A stretch of 64,000 bases of DNA from Odobenus rosmarus divergens (taxonomy: Eukaryota; Chordata; Mammalia; Carnivora; Odobenidae), in contig NW_004450397.1 in the NCBI RefSeq assembly GCF_000321225.1, positions 3,162,484 through 3,226,483 on the forward strand, read 5' to 3'. The translations under genes and the position numbers were made by a program. Shown one piece after another: positions 61,201-64,000 of this stretch. Numbering within the stretch: the first letter of the stretch is position 1; each line of letters begins with the position of its first letter. The notes under the pieces were generated by a model, which worked only from the letters and a program-made list of their open reading frames with translations, ran no database searches and was not told the DNA's origin.

Positions 61201-62943
61201 AGTTGTGAATGCTACAATCCAGTTTTAAAGGAAGTGAGCCTACCAATGCCTTGCTCCTCATATCTTGCAATGTACTGACTTGCATAACTGAATGCTGTTG
61301 GGGACAGGAGACTCTGTGAATAAAATAAACAGCAATGATAGTTCTTATAGATTTTGTACAAGAGGGATCTAAACACACTTAAAACTTTGGACACTTAATA
61401 TAGGTAAAATTGACACTAACTCCCTAAGCATATTTAAAAAAACAGAGGTCCCTTAGCAAGCCCGCTACCACTCTGAAGGAAGAGAAGAGGGAATAGCAGA
61501 AAACAAATGCAGAAAAATTACAACTTGGAAGATATTTGTCAAAAATCCAAAATATATATCTACACTTGGTAAATGTTGCTTAGCAATTTACAAAATAGGA
61601 AATTACAGGGTAATGCAATGTTAAGACTAAAATCAAATAAACGATTAAGAGCCAGAGGATGTTTTTACTTCATAAATTGATTACAGGTAACAGAAGTACT
61701 ATGAATGAAAATATACTAAAATACGAATTGATTGAATACTTATAATGCAACACATTAGAAATTTAATGTCCTTTTAACCCAAAGCAGTCAATGTTAAATG
61801 AAAGTTATTTAACACTGTTTCCATAAACACCAAAGTTTCAATATGACGCTCAGTGAGATTTATTTTTCTGCTTTCCAAATTTCAAAGTAAGTATTTTTAA
61901 TTATTTCATTAAATTTCTTAAATTAATTCAATACTTTTGAATTAAAACAGGCAGAAAAGAACTCAAAATTGATTATATACTGTCAGTGCATTTGTCTTTA
62001 TGCCTGTAAGTAATACTGAATGTTATGAAAACCATGAAAATTATTCATATAGGAGAATAACTCCAGTAATAAAGGTTTTAAGATATTTAAGGAATTGAAC
62101 CAGAGAAGAAGTCAGGATTTTTGATGATCTTTAAAATGTAACACATTACATTTTAACTACTCTTTCTTCAGAAATTATTTCTTTTTTTTTAAAAAAAAAT
62201 ATTTTATTTATTTATTTGAGAGAGAGAATGAGATAGAGAGAGTACATGAGACAGGGGAGGGTCAGAGGGAGAAGCAGACTCCCCGCTGAGCAGGGAGCCC
62301 GATGCGGGACTCAATCCCAGGACTCCAGGATCATGACCTGAGCCTAAGGCAGTCGCTTAACCAACTGAGCCACCCAGGCACCCCAGAAATTATTTCTTAA
62401 CAGAAGTGCTGTTAAGAAAAGTCTCTTTTTCATTGTCTTATGCTTGTACAGTATACAACAATGTAGAAAAACTATCATTAGGACAGTTAAGCTTATTTTG
62501 CAATCACAGAACTTTTCAATTAGATAAATGAACTTCCAGTTTAAGAGTCTAAAAACATAAGAAGAATCAATTCTTATCACACCCTGGCCATTCAGTTGTG
62601 ACAGTTGACTCACCATGAATACTTTTATTACATAGCTCAACTCATCCTCAACTGTAATCAGAACGATAAATGGAAAAAAGGCAATGATGTAGATGAGGCT
62701 TCCAATCAGGGCTGCGATGTTGGTGTTATTGAAGAAGACACTGATAAGATAACTCATGGCAATAACTGAGAAGCTGTAGTCCGAAAAATACAGGAACAAA
62801 ATGAACCCATTTGTTTTAGGAAGAATATTGCCAAACTTGAGTATAATGATGAGGATGACAATGGTCACTAGTAAAAATCCAACGCTCTCTATAAGCCAGG
62901 CAAAAAAGTGGCTGCAGGAATTCACACCCATCATCTTCATGTA
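16124..62943 (-). CDS. ABCA12: ABCA12 (ATP-binding cassette A12), 3' part, exons 24-53
   Basis: This is a full-type ABCA lipid transporter. From family knowledge it loads glucosylceramides into keratinocyte lamellar granules, and its loss causes harlequin and lamellar ichthyosis. Thirty minus-strand exons with AG/GT borders and matching phases give 4494 nt, 1497 residues plus stop. Aligned to the end of the 2595-residue human protein they cover residues 1099-2595. Visible in order are the end of membrane domain 1, NBD1 (Walker A G1378-T1386, signature L1479-SGG, Walker B D1503-E1504), a Ser-rich linker, membrane domain 2 with a glycosylated luminal loop, NBD2 (Walker A G2290-T2298, Walker B D2414-E2415) and the tail. 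Codons for R1950 and R2482 (both CGA) sit where human nonsense mutations are known. No frameshift or stop interrupts it. The 5' half and promoter lie beyond the right edge. Confidence 0.97.
16297..16343. repeat. (CA)11 plus poly(A) microsatellite
   Basis: CA dinucleotides at 16297-16318, then GGGAAAG and an A-run to 16343. In intron 52, 65 bases from exon 53. Confidence 0.93.
16427..16628 (+). repeat. carnivore tRNA-derived SINE
   Basis: Head 'GCCTGGATGGCTCAATCGGTT', tail AATAAATAAAATCTTTAAAAAA. Perfect 11-bp target duplication AAATTTAACTG at 16416-16426 and 16629-16639. Confidence 0.96.
17772..17909 (-). CDS. ABCA12: ABCA12 exon 52, C-terminal domain
   Basis: Residues 2515-2560, 138 nt, phase 0 at both ends. 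It encodes [12 protein letters not shown] and ends S-Q-T-T-L-E-E, the conserved ABCA end motif. The acceptor is TCCCCACAG and the donor GTAAGC. Intron 52 (16232-17771) has a forward SINE and a (CA)n plus poly(A) tract. Confidence 0.97.
18392..18579 (+). repeat. carnivore tRNA-derived SINE
   Basis: 'GGCGCCTGGGTGGCTCAGTCGG' head, A-rich tail. Near-perfect target duplication CCACATTC on both sides. Confidence 0.95.
18640..19150 (+). repeat. L2-like fragment
   Basis: CT-rich, diverged text resembling L2 ('CCATGGCCTAGAACCTGCATACG', 'GCAGCTAGGAGAATCTTTCC'). In intron 51. Weak assignment. Confidence 0.45.
19525..19715 (+). repeat. MIR
   Basis: Core 'CACAAAGGAGAAAAAGGAGGTTCAGAGA' and 'TCACACAGCCAGAGCTGGATTTCGGCCCA'. 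Confidence 0.8.
19751..19942 (-). repeat. carnivore tRNA-derived SINE
   Basis: Perfect 15-bp target duplication ACCTGATTTCTTTTA at 19736-19750 and 19943-19957. Confidence 0.96.
20428..20560 (-). repeat. older SINE copy
   Basis: 'AAGGTAAGCCCTACACCCAAC' body and 'GAGTCAGCCAGGTGCCCC' end; older carnivore SINE type. Confidence 0.8.
20659..20851 (-). repeat. carnivore tRNA-derived SINE
   Basis: Perfect 21-bp target duplication at 20638-20658 and 20852-20872 (TCAGAGTATC...), pointing to a young insertion. It lies 125 bases from exon 51. Confidence 0.97.
20997..21102 (-). CDS. ABCA12: ABCA12 exon 51, C-terminal domain
   Basis: Residues 2479-2514, 106 nt. It starts [10 protein letters not shown], including R2482 (codon CGA), the position of a known human stop mutation, and ends F-P-K-T-Y-L-K. 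The acceptor is TTTCTAG and the donor GTAAGT. Intron 51 (17910-20996) contains four SINEs, a MIR and an L2-like piece. Confidence 0.96.
22163..22380 (-). repeat. SINE abutting the exon 50 donor
   Basis: T-run at the left, head complement 'GCCACCCAGGTGC' at the right, then the exon 50 donor within six bases. Candidate imperfect target duplication: TCTTCAGCTGCT (22151-22162) and TCCTCACCTGCT (22381-22392), the latter spanning the exon/intron border. Confidence 0.93.
22388..22480 (-). CDS. ABCA12: ABCA12 exon 50, end of NBD2
   Basis: Residues 2448-2479, 93 nt. It encodes [18 protein letters not shown], the usual C-terminal part of an ABCA NBD. The donor GTGAGG (22382-22387) lies next to the head of a SINE that occupies the first bases of intron 50. 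Apart from that SINE, intron 50 (21103-22387) shows nothing recognised. Confidence 0.96.
22660..22960 (+). repeat. L2 fragment
   Basis: 'CTCACCTGGAATGCCCTCTC' and 'AGGCTCAAGACCTACATTCCC' resemble the L2 3' half. Confidence 0.65.
23140..23420 (-). repeat. L2 fragment
   Basis: Antisense L2-like text ('ACTTCATGGAGGAGGCCAGGG', 'AAAGCACAGGCAAAGAGAGGG'). Confidence 0.6.
23461..23658 (-). repeat. carnivore SINE, diverged
   Basis: Perfect 19-bp target duplication TAAGAGAAATTTGTTTTTA at 23442-23460 and 23659-23677. The body is CpG-rich and holds a CACACA run. Confidence 0.95.
23883..23986 (-). CDS. ABCA12: ABCA12 exon 49, NBD2 Walker B and H-loop
   Basis: Residues 2414-2448, 104 nt. It opens with D2414-E2415-P-S-S-G-M-D-P and closes with I-L-T-S-H2447, the H-loop histidine. 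The catalytic glutamate is present. The acceptor is CTATTAAG and the donor GTAAAC. Intron 49 (22481-23882) contains L2 fragments of both orientations and a SINE with perfect target duplications. Confidence 0.97.
24890..24960 (+). repeat. MIR-like fragment
   Basis: 'TTTGCATAGCACTTTCAAACATTTT' and 'CTCTATTATCTCACAGG' resemble the MIR core. Confidence 0.5.
25713..25909 (+). repeat. carnivore tRNA-derived SINE
   Basis: 'GCACCTGGGTGGCTCAGTCAG' head. Imperfect target duplication AATTCCCTgATTGAG / AATTCCCTtAATGAG on either side. Confidence 0.95.
26066..26200 (-). CDS. ABCA12: ABCA12 exon 48, NBD2 non-canonical signature
   Basis: Residues 2369-2413, 135 nt. The position of the ABC signature reads [10 protein letters not shown] (2390-2399) instead of L-S-G-G, a known feature of this protein's second domain. 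It ends in the hydrophobic start of Walker B, S-I-L-L-L. The donor is GTAAGA. Intron 48 (23987-26065) has a forward SINE and a MIR-like piece. Confidence 0.96.
27157..27298 (-). CDS. ABCA12: ABCA12 exon 47, NBD2 Q-loop
   Basis: Residues 2321-2368, 142 nt. It encodes [10 protein letters not shown] with the Q-loop glutamine at 2338, then [11 protein letters not shown]. The acceptor is TCAACTCAG and the donor GTGAGT. Intron 47 (26201-27156) shows nothing recognised. Confidence 0.97.
27602..27711 (-). CDS. ABCA12: ABCA12 exon 46, NBD2 Walker A
   Basis: Residues 2285-2321, 110 nt. Walker [10 protein letters not shown] is at 2290-2298, followed by M-L-T-G-D. On the coding strand the acceptor is preceded by about nineteen T, then GCTCTCCCAAACCAG. 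The donor is GTATGA. Intron 46 is 303 bases (27299-27601) with nothing recognised. Confidence 0.97.
27727..27745. repeat. poly(A)19, polypyrimidine tract of intron 45
   Basis: Plus-strand A19; on the coding strand a T19 tract ending 15 bases upstream of exon 46. Confidence 0.95.
28222..28415 (-). repeat. carnivore tRNA-derived SINE
   Basis: T-rich tail, 'GAGCCACACAGGTGCCCC' end. AATATTTCTT repeated on both sides. Confidence 0.94.
28801..29005 (-). CDS. ABCA12: ABCA12 exon 45, start of NBD2
   Basis: Residues 2216-2284, 205 nt. An acidic stretch (E-T-I-D-E-D-E-D-V) leads into the second nucleotide-binding domain, L-T-K-T-Y-Q, where the aromatic is the probable adenine-stacking residue. The exon ends G-I-P-A-G-E just before Walker A. 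The acceptor is TTTTTTAG and the donor GTGAGA. Intron 45 (27712-28800) has one SINE and an A-run close to the next exon. Confidence 0.97.
29700..30110 (+). repeat. L2-like fragment
   Basis: 'TGATCAGGTTGCTTTCTGGTCAAAACC' followed by 'GAATAAAGTCCAAATC' resembles L2. Diverged. Confidence 0.6.
30120..30600 (-). repeat. old L1-like remnant
   Basis: Text such as 'ATATAGTGAAAAGTAAGTTTCC' and 'TTTTTCATTCTTTTGCTATTAAGAATGG' is typical of antisense old L1. 30620-30890 may be a further L2-like piece. Confidence 0.5.
31029..31282 (-). CDS. ABCA12: ABCA12 exon 44, last helices of membrane domain 2
   Basis: Residues 2132-2216, 254 nt. It contains [14 protein letters not shown] and a final helix near [13 protein letters not shown]. 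The acceptor is CATTTCAG and the donor GTAAAT. Intron 44 (29006-31028) carries L2-like and L1-like remnants at 29700-30890. Confidence 0.96.
32397..32556 (-). CDS. ABCA12: ABCA12 exon 43, membrane helices
   Basis: Residues 2078-2131, 160 nt. It encodes [14 protein letters not shown] and a second hydrophobic run, ending K-E-K-P-N-D-P. The donor is GTAAGG. Intron 43 (31283-32396) shows nothing recognised beyond AT-rich sequence. Confidence 0.96.
33577..33692 (-). CDS. ABCA12: ABCA12 exon 42, membrane helices
   Basis: Residues 2040-2078, 116 nt. It is hydrophobic, with [13 protein letters not shown], then [11 protein letters not shown], then L-L-L-L-L-F-G. The acceptor is CCCATAG and the donor GTAAGC. 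Intron 42 (32557-33576) shows nothing recognised. Confidence 0.95.
34815..35000 (+). repeat. MER5A-like hAT element
   Basis: 'AGTGGCTTTCAAACTTTAGTATGCAT' start and 'GTAGGTCTGGAGTGGGGCCCAGAAATCTGCATTTC' core. Confidence 0.8.
35112..35321 (-). repeat. carnivore tRNA-derived SINE
   Basis: Target duplication TAAAACTaATGcCTTCT at 35095-35111 and 35322-35338, two mismatches. It lies 62 bases from exon 41. Confidence 0.95.
35384..35561 (-). CDS. ABCA12: ABCA12 exon 41, membrane domain 2 helix
   Basis: Residues 1980-2039, 178 nt. Start of the membrane core: [17 protein letters not shown], then [11 protein letters not shown], the coupling-helix-like motif typical of ABCA proteins. The acceptor has a clear branch-like CTAAC and pyrimidine tract. 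Intron 41 (33693-35383) contains a MER5A-like element and a SINE. Confidence 0.96.
36134..36188 (-). CDS. ABCA12: ABCA12 exon 40, 55-nt exon
   Basis: Residues 1962-1980, the smallest exon here. It encodes [18 protein letters not shown]. The acceptor is CTTTAAG and the donor GTAAGT. Because 55 is not a multiple of three, skipping it would shift the frame. Intron 40 (35562-36133) shows nothing recognised. Confidence 0.95.
38202..38222. repeat. (AT)n microsatellite
   Basis: About ten AT units in intron 39. Confidence 0.9.
39255..39425 (-). repeat. MIR
   Basis: 'CAGACAGATCTGGGTTCAAATCTCACTTCTG' through 'ACGGTAAGTGCTCAATTAATGG'. A second, forward MIR-like piece lies at 39580-39670. Confidence 0.75.
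39817..39922 (-). CDS. ABCA12: ABCA12 exon 39, luminal loop 2
   Basis: Residues 1927-1962, 106 nt. It starts [12 protein letters not shown], a loop motif conserved among ABCA proteins, and includes R1950 (codon CGA), the site of a known human stop mutation. Sequon V-N-M-S-K. The donor is GTAAAG. Intron 39 (36189-39816) is 3.6 kb with two MIR-like pieces, an (AT)n run near 38202 and otherwise no recognised feature. Confidence 0.96.
40620..40770 (-). repeat. MIR
   Basis: 'TATGACCTTAGGAAAATCGGTTA', 'CATAGGAATGTTGTGAGGATGTAA', 'TACTAAATAAATATTAG'. Confidence 0.7.
41080..41560 (-). repeat. old L1-like remnant
   Basis: Antisense L1-like phrases: 'CTACTGTATATGGACATTTGGGG', 'TGAAAAACACTACTATGTAAA', 'TTTCCCTGGGGTAAATAC'. 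Confidence 0.55.
41628..41715 (-). CDS. ABCA12: ABCA12 exon 38, luminal loop 2
   Basis: Residues 1897-1926, 88 nt. It matches the ABCA motif R-Y-G-G-W-S-F-G and ends V-P-A-N-R-T-L-A-K, which holds another sequon. The acceptor is TATATAG and the donor GTAAAT. Intron 38 (39923-41627) has an antisense MIR and an L1-like region. Confidence 0.95.
42406..42597 (-). repeat. carnivore tRNA-derived SINE
   Basis: Target duplication ATAGAGCTGTA at 42395-42405 and 42598-42608. Confidence 0.96.
42915..43415 (-). repeat. old L1 (L1M-type) 3' fragment
   Basis: 'AAGGTGTACAACATGATGTTTTGATATATG', 'CCATCACCTCACACAGTTACC', 'CTGGCAACCACCATTCTACTCTC', 'GGCTTATTTCACTTAGCATA'. Confidence 0.88.
43594..43673 (+). 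repeat. very short SINE copy
   Basis: 'TGGCTCAGTCGATTAAGTGTCTGGCTTCAG' to 'GGTCCTGGGATCAAG', then A13. The CT-rich second half is absent. CTCTCCAAA flanks it on both sides. Confidence 0.88.
43911..44104 (-). repeat. carnivore tRNA-derived SINE
   Basis: Perfect 17-bp target duplication AGAAATTTTCATCTATT at 43894-43910 and 44105-44121. It lies 97 bases from exon 37. Confidence 0.96.
44201..44328 (-). CDS. ABCA12: ABCA12 exon 37, luminal loop 2
   Basis: Residues 1855-1897, 128 nt. It starts [10 protein letters not shown], carries an N-L-T sequon and ends F-T-Q-K-R. The acceptor is ATTTTTCAG and the donor GTAAAA. Intron 37 (41716-44200) contains three SINEs and an L1 fragment. Confidence 0.95.
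44930..45960 (-). repeat. old L1-derived blocks
   Basis: 44930-45110 ('AGAGTTTCTGTATACCCTTCACCCAGTTCTCC') and 45420-45960 ('TAAATGGAATCATATTATGTATACTCTCTTG', 'TGGGAATATAATATGAATGG') are antisense L1-like. The middle is unassigned. Confidence 0.6.
46003..46245 (-). mobile_element. carnivore L1 3'-UTR fragment
   Basis: 'TTTTAATTCCAGTTAGTTAGTATACAATGTC' and 'CCCCATCACCTATTTCACCC', the same L1 end as at 11680. Confidence 0.88.
47219..47312 (-). CDS. ABCA12: ABCA12 exon 36, cysteine-rich part of luminal loop 2
   Basis: Residues 1823-1854, 94 nt. It has cysteines in R-C-L-K and V-C-S-C-S, plus the sequon W-N-T-S-G. These are likely disulphides of the luminal domain, an inference from family architecture. 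The donor is GTAAGA. Intron 36 (44329-47218) is 2.9 kb with L1-derived blocks at 44930-45960 and 46003-46245. Confidence 0.93.
47690..47890 (-). repeat. MIR
   Basis: 'GAACCTCAGTTTCCCCATCTTAAAAATGGGATTAATAATTCACAGGGTTGTTGTGA', a clear antisense MIR core. Confidence 0.88.
48109..48195 (-). CDS. ABCA12: ABCA12 exon 35, luminal loop 2
   Basis: Residues 1794-1823, 87 nt. It encodes [16 protein letters not shown] and an N-I-S sequon, part of the large luminal loop of the second half. The acceptor is CTATTACAG and the donor GTAAGT. Intron 35 (47313-48108) holds an antisense MIR. Confidence 0.93.
48809..49061 (-). CDS. ABCA12: ABCA12 exon 34, first helix of membrane domain 2
   Basis: Residues 1710-1794, 253 nt. 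It encodes a basic segment ([11 protein letters not shown]), then a hydrophobic helix at about 1747-1767, then the start of the luminal loop with an N-S-S sequon at 1769. The acceptor tract consists of a C run and a T run directly before AATCAG. The donor is GTAAGT. Intron 34 (48196-48808) shows nothing recognised. Confidence 0.96.
49068..49088. repeat. homopolymer acceptor tract of exon 34
   Basis: Plus strand A7-GGT-G11; on the coding strand C11-ACC-T7 directly before AATCAG. Confidence 0.92.
51421..51571 (-). CDS. ABCA12: ABCA12 exon 33, serine-rich cytoplasmic linker
   Basis: Residues 1660-1710, 151 nt. It starts V-F-L-N-L-T-K-E, then is polar and Ser-rich ([10 protein letters not shown]). 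It joins NBD1 to the second membrane domain, with no catalytic motif. The donor is GTATAA. Intron 33 (49062-51420) is 2.4 kb with no recognised repeat; AT-rich unique-looking sequence. Confidence 0.94.
51730..51870 (-). repeat. old L1 fragment
   Basis: 'ATTATTGACTATATTCCCTATGCTGTAC' and 'GTTTGTATCTCTTAACCCCCTTCCCC'. Confidence 0.75.
52091..52327 (-). CDS. ABCA12: ABCA12 exon 32, regulatory linker after NBD1
   Basis: Residues 1581-1659, 237 nt, phase 0 at both ends. It matches the conserved ABCA post-NBD1 domain (L-R-A-L-D-N-G-M-G and G-I-S-D-T-T-V-E-E). G1651, mutated in human disease, is present. The acceptor is TGTCCCTAG and the donor GTGCGT. Intron 32 (51572-52090) has a short L1-derived piece near 51730-51870. 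Confidence 0.96.
52540..53010 (+). repeat. L2 3' end
   Basis: 'ATAAACTCCATGAGGGTAGAGATTTTAAT' and 'CTGCTGTATCCCCAAAGTCTAGAACAGTGACTTGAGCAC', typical L2 3' text. It explains the 147-codon open frame at 52511-52954. Confidence 0.85.
53366..53405. repeat. perfect 15-bp inverted repeat
   Basis: TTAGGATATAGATCC at 53366-53380 and its exact complement at 53391-53405, loop TCTAAAAAAA. One mismatch further out, the pairing continues two more bases on each side. Confidence 0.95.
53420..53602 (+). repeat. MER5-like hAT element
   Basis: 'AGCATCAGCATCACCTGGGCCCTTGTTAGAAATG' and 'TGAATCAGAGACTTTTGGGGTGAGG'. Confidence 0.8.
53727..53887 (-). CDS. ABCA12: ABCA12 exon 31, end of NBD1
   Basis: Residues 1527-1580, 161 nt. 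It starts [14 protein letters not shown], with the H-loop histidine at 1535 and conserved E1539. It ends with a lysine run and donor GTTTGT, which departs from GTRAGT at position 3. The acceptor is ATTTTCAAG. Intron 31 (52328-53726) holds an L2, a MER5-like element and a perfect hairpin. Confidence 0.96.
54684..54880 (-). CDS. ABCA12: ABCA12 exon 30, NBD1 signature and Walker B
   Basis: Residues 1461-1527, 197 nt. It carries the canonical ABC signature L1479-S-G-G-M and Walker B V-V-I-L-D1503-E1504-P, followed by D-loop S-T-G-V-D. R1514, the site of a human missense mutation, is conserved. The acceptor is TTTTTGAAG and the donor GTATGA. Intron 30 (53888-54683) shows nothing recognised. Confidence 0.97.
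54960..55910 (-). repeat. long L2 fragment
   Basis: Nearly 1 kb of antisense L2: 'TCAGAGAAGGTGACATTTGATCAGAGACC', 'AGTGCGGCCAGAGCACAGTGAATG', 'AAAGGTCACCCTGGCTGCTCTTTGAAGGA'. Confidence 0.88.
56067..56285 (-). CDS. ABCA12: ABCA12 exon 29, NBD1 Q-loop
   Basis: Residues 1388-1461, 219 nt. It encodes M-L-T-G-L-F onwards, with the Q-loop glutamine at Q1425 in G-V-C-M-Q-H-D. The acceptor is ATTTTCAG. The donor is GTCAGT, with C rather than A or G at intron position 3. Intron 29 (54881-56066) is mostly a long antisense L2 fragment. Confidence 0.97.
56590..57180 (+). repeat. L2 fragment
   Basis: 'CAGGATCCTCAAACTCAACATGTTTAAAACTTAATTCAGGATC' then 'CACAAGCCTGGGATCCAGAAG', the L2 layout. Confidence 0.75.
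58383..58569 (-). CDS. ABCA12: ABCA12 exon 28, NBD1 Walker A
   Basis: Residues 1326-1388, 187 nt. It starts the first nucleotide-binding domain, with [11 protein letters not shown], and ends with Walker [10 protein letters not shown] at 1378-1386. N1380 and G1381 are intact, residues mutated in human lamellar ichthyosis. The donor GTATGT splits I1388. Intron 28 (56286-58382) contains an L2 fragment at 56590-57180 and nothing else recognised. Confidence 0.97.
59499..59645 (-). CDS. ABCA12: ABCA12 exon 27, link from membrane domain 1 to NBD1
   Basis: Residues 1277-1326, 147 nt. It begins [12 protein letters not shown], the conserved ABCA motif after the last helix of the first membrane domain, and ends N-P-S-A-S. 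The donor is GTAAGA. Intron 27 (58570-59498) shows no recognised repeat or gene. Confidence 0.96.
59829..60122 (-). repeat. old L1 fragment
   Basis: 'CAGCTTCATTAAGGTATAATTATATGGCATAAAATTTAC' and 'GTTGTGCAACCATCACCACCATCC'. It contains a 20-bp tandem duplication near 59936-59975. Confidence 0.85.
60359..60861 (+). mobile_element. 5'-truncated L1 3' end
   Basis: 'AATGGAATATTACTCAGCCATCA', 'GTGGAATTTAAGAAACAAAACAGATG', 'TTGGGATGAGCACTGGGTGTTGTA', and an A-rich tail. Target duplication TAAAGGAACAT at 60348-60358 and 60862-60872. It is antisense to ABCA12. Confidence 0.94.
61021..61155 (-). CDS. ABCA12: ABCA12 exon 26, last helix of membrane domain 1
   Basis: Residues 1232-1277, 135 nt, entering in phase 1 and leaving in phase 1. 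The acceptor is CTTTTTAG and the donor GTATGA. It contains a strongly hydrophobic helix at about 1250-1271, then R-N-V-F-P. Intron 26 (59646-61020) contains an old L1 fragment and a younger L1 3' end. Confidence 0.96.
61244..61313 (-). CDS. ABCA12: ABCA12 exon 25
   Basis: Residues 1209-1231 plus one base of G1232, 70 nt. It begins [10 protein letters not shown] after a TTATTCACAG acceptor and ends before GTAGGC. It encodes the luminal segment before the last helix of membrane domain 1. Intron 25 (61156-61243) is only 88 bases, the shortest in the window. Confidence 0.95.
62184..62383 (-). repeat. carnivore tRNA-derived SINE
   Basis: Perfect 15-bp target duplication CAGAAATTATTTCTT at 62169-62183 and 62384-62398. 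It sits 230 bases from exon 24. Confidence 0.96.
62614..62943 (-). CDS. ABCA12: ABCA12 exon 24, membrane domain 1 helices
   Basis: Residues 1099-1208, 330 nt, phase 0 at both ends. The acceptor reads TTTTCACAG and the donor GTGAGTC. The exon starts Y-M-K-M-M-G and carries three hydrophobic segments at about 1111-1133, 1145-1169 and 1174-1195, the transmembrane helices of the first half-transporter. The first coding base corresponds to human c.3295, a known exon border. Intron 24 (61314-62613) holds one SINE and otherwise nothing recognised. Confidence 0.97.
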
Positions 62944-64000
62944 CTGTGAAAAGGAAAAAGTGTTAGCCACTTTTTGAGCCAATATTCTCTCAAATAGCAA
63001 TTATTTTTGCACCATGACAAAATGCCCATGACTCTTCATATATATGGAACTAGGCATCTTAATGATTTTCATAAGTCAAGGATTTGTCCATGCTTGCTAT
63101 GTAAAATTAATATGACCATTTATATCGGCCCATTTTAAATTATATGCTTTCAGAGTACCCCAGTATAATGGATGATTTGGATGGTGAGGTTCTTTTTTTT
63201 TTCTAATTTCATTTTATAACTGGTATCTAAGATGTATCCAGATTAAATTAGTTTAGAATAGATTATCAAAATTTATGGTGTCTCCTGCAGAATTTTACGA
63301 CATGAATTTGACATTTGTACAGTCATGAATATTTCAAGCTCATAGAAAAACATGGTTTATTTCAAATTCAGTGTAGGGATTGAGATAATAAAGCTCCATT
63401 TTTTTTTAAACGAAACATTAATGGACAACACAATCAGTACTCTTGTTCCTGAGAGAAAGAGAATAAACCTGACTCCTAAGAATTAAAACATGGAAACTTT
63501 GAAGGGAGACTTTCTGCCTTTTGGCACAGCTTCCCCATCCTTAAGATCATTGGGAGTTTAGGGCAGGTTTGTCATCTTTGTTTTCCAAAAAGACATTCAT
63601 GCACCCAAAATGAACTCATGTATCTGAGATCATCTATACCTCTCTCTCAATTTATATTTTTTAATAACTCAGTGATATCCCTAGAGACCAAGGCATTCCA
63701 CCAAGGTAGACAAACAGACCAGCAGGATGTGTTTGACCATTAGCTCAAAGGGATTCTGAAAGATCTAAATTCCCCTGGATCTTAGCTGTCTTGAATTTGG
63801 TGACATGTTGCACTTCGGGGGAACCTGGATATCCTGGTTTCTAGTTTTAACAATACATGATTAACGCTAAGCTTAGGAATCTAACAGTCCATTTTAAAAA
63901 AAGAATAAAAAAAAAAGCTCCACTAACACCTTTATAATCCAGTATTTGGGGTAAATTCAAGGATTTTCAATGTCCTTCTTCTTTAAAACTAGTCTAGAAA
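62944..64000 (-). other. ABCA12: ABCA12 intron 23, partial
   Basis: AT-rich sequence with no exon or repeat recognised. Exon 23 is not in the window. Confidence 0.75.

Noticed and set aside
62344..63000. 218-codon minus-strand frame as a single exon
   Set aside because: Similarity ends at a GTGAGT donor after M1208 and starts after a CACAG acceptor. The tail runs into a SINE.
1..64000. possible undescribed multi-gene system
   Set aside because: The only gene is a known transporter, and everything else resolves to introns, old repeats or unassigned noncoding DNA.

Overview
The window is a stretch of mammalian nuclear genome from a carnivoran. The evidence is about eighteen copies of the tRNA-derived carnivore SINE, recognisable by the head 'CCTGGGTGGCTCAGT' and a CT-rich body ending in (TTTA)n, together with carnivore-type L1 3' ends. 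The SINE body resembles the caniform type found in bears, seals and mustelids more than the dog or cat subfamilies I know. That placement is an inference.

The only protein-coding gene I can support is ABCA12, on the minus strand from 62943 down to 16124. ABCA12 is the keratinocyte lipid transporter of lamellar granules. Thirty consecutive coding exons were located by protein similarity, AG/GT borders and phase matching. They sum to 4494 nt, which is 1497 codons plus a stop, with no frameshift or premature stop. If the end is aligned to the 2595-residue human protein, the first exon here begins at residue 1099 (exon 24 of 53) and the last is exon 53. Several human disease residues then fall at the expected positions: N1380 and G1381 in Walker A, R1514, E1539, G1651, R1950 and R2482. 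Exons 1-23 and the promoter lie beyond the right edge.

Layout: 1-16123 is intergenic 3' flank plus the 3' UTR and is filled with old repeats (MIR, L2, MER5A, a 2.5-kb antisense L1, SINEs and microsatellites). From 16124 to 62943 exons alternate with introns. Exons 24-26 encode the end of the first membrane domain, 28-31 nucleotide-binding domain 1, 32-33 the cytoplasmic linker, 34-40 the first helix and large luminal loop of the second membrane domain, 41-44 its remaining helices, 45-50 nucleotide-binding domain 2, and 51-53 the C-terminal tail. From 62944 to 64000 is part of intron 23.

I found no microbial-type system, CRISPR array, RNA gene or second gene. The notable points are structural. 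A SINE sits directly on the exon 50 splice donor and appears to have duplicated it. Homopolymers form the acceptor tracts of exons 46 and 34. An L1 stub with an internal duplication interrupts a MIR. There is a perfect 15-bp hairpin in intron 31. The ABCA12 C-terminus ends in a PDZ-ligand-like T-E-L.
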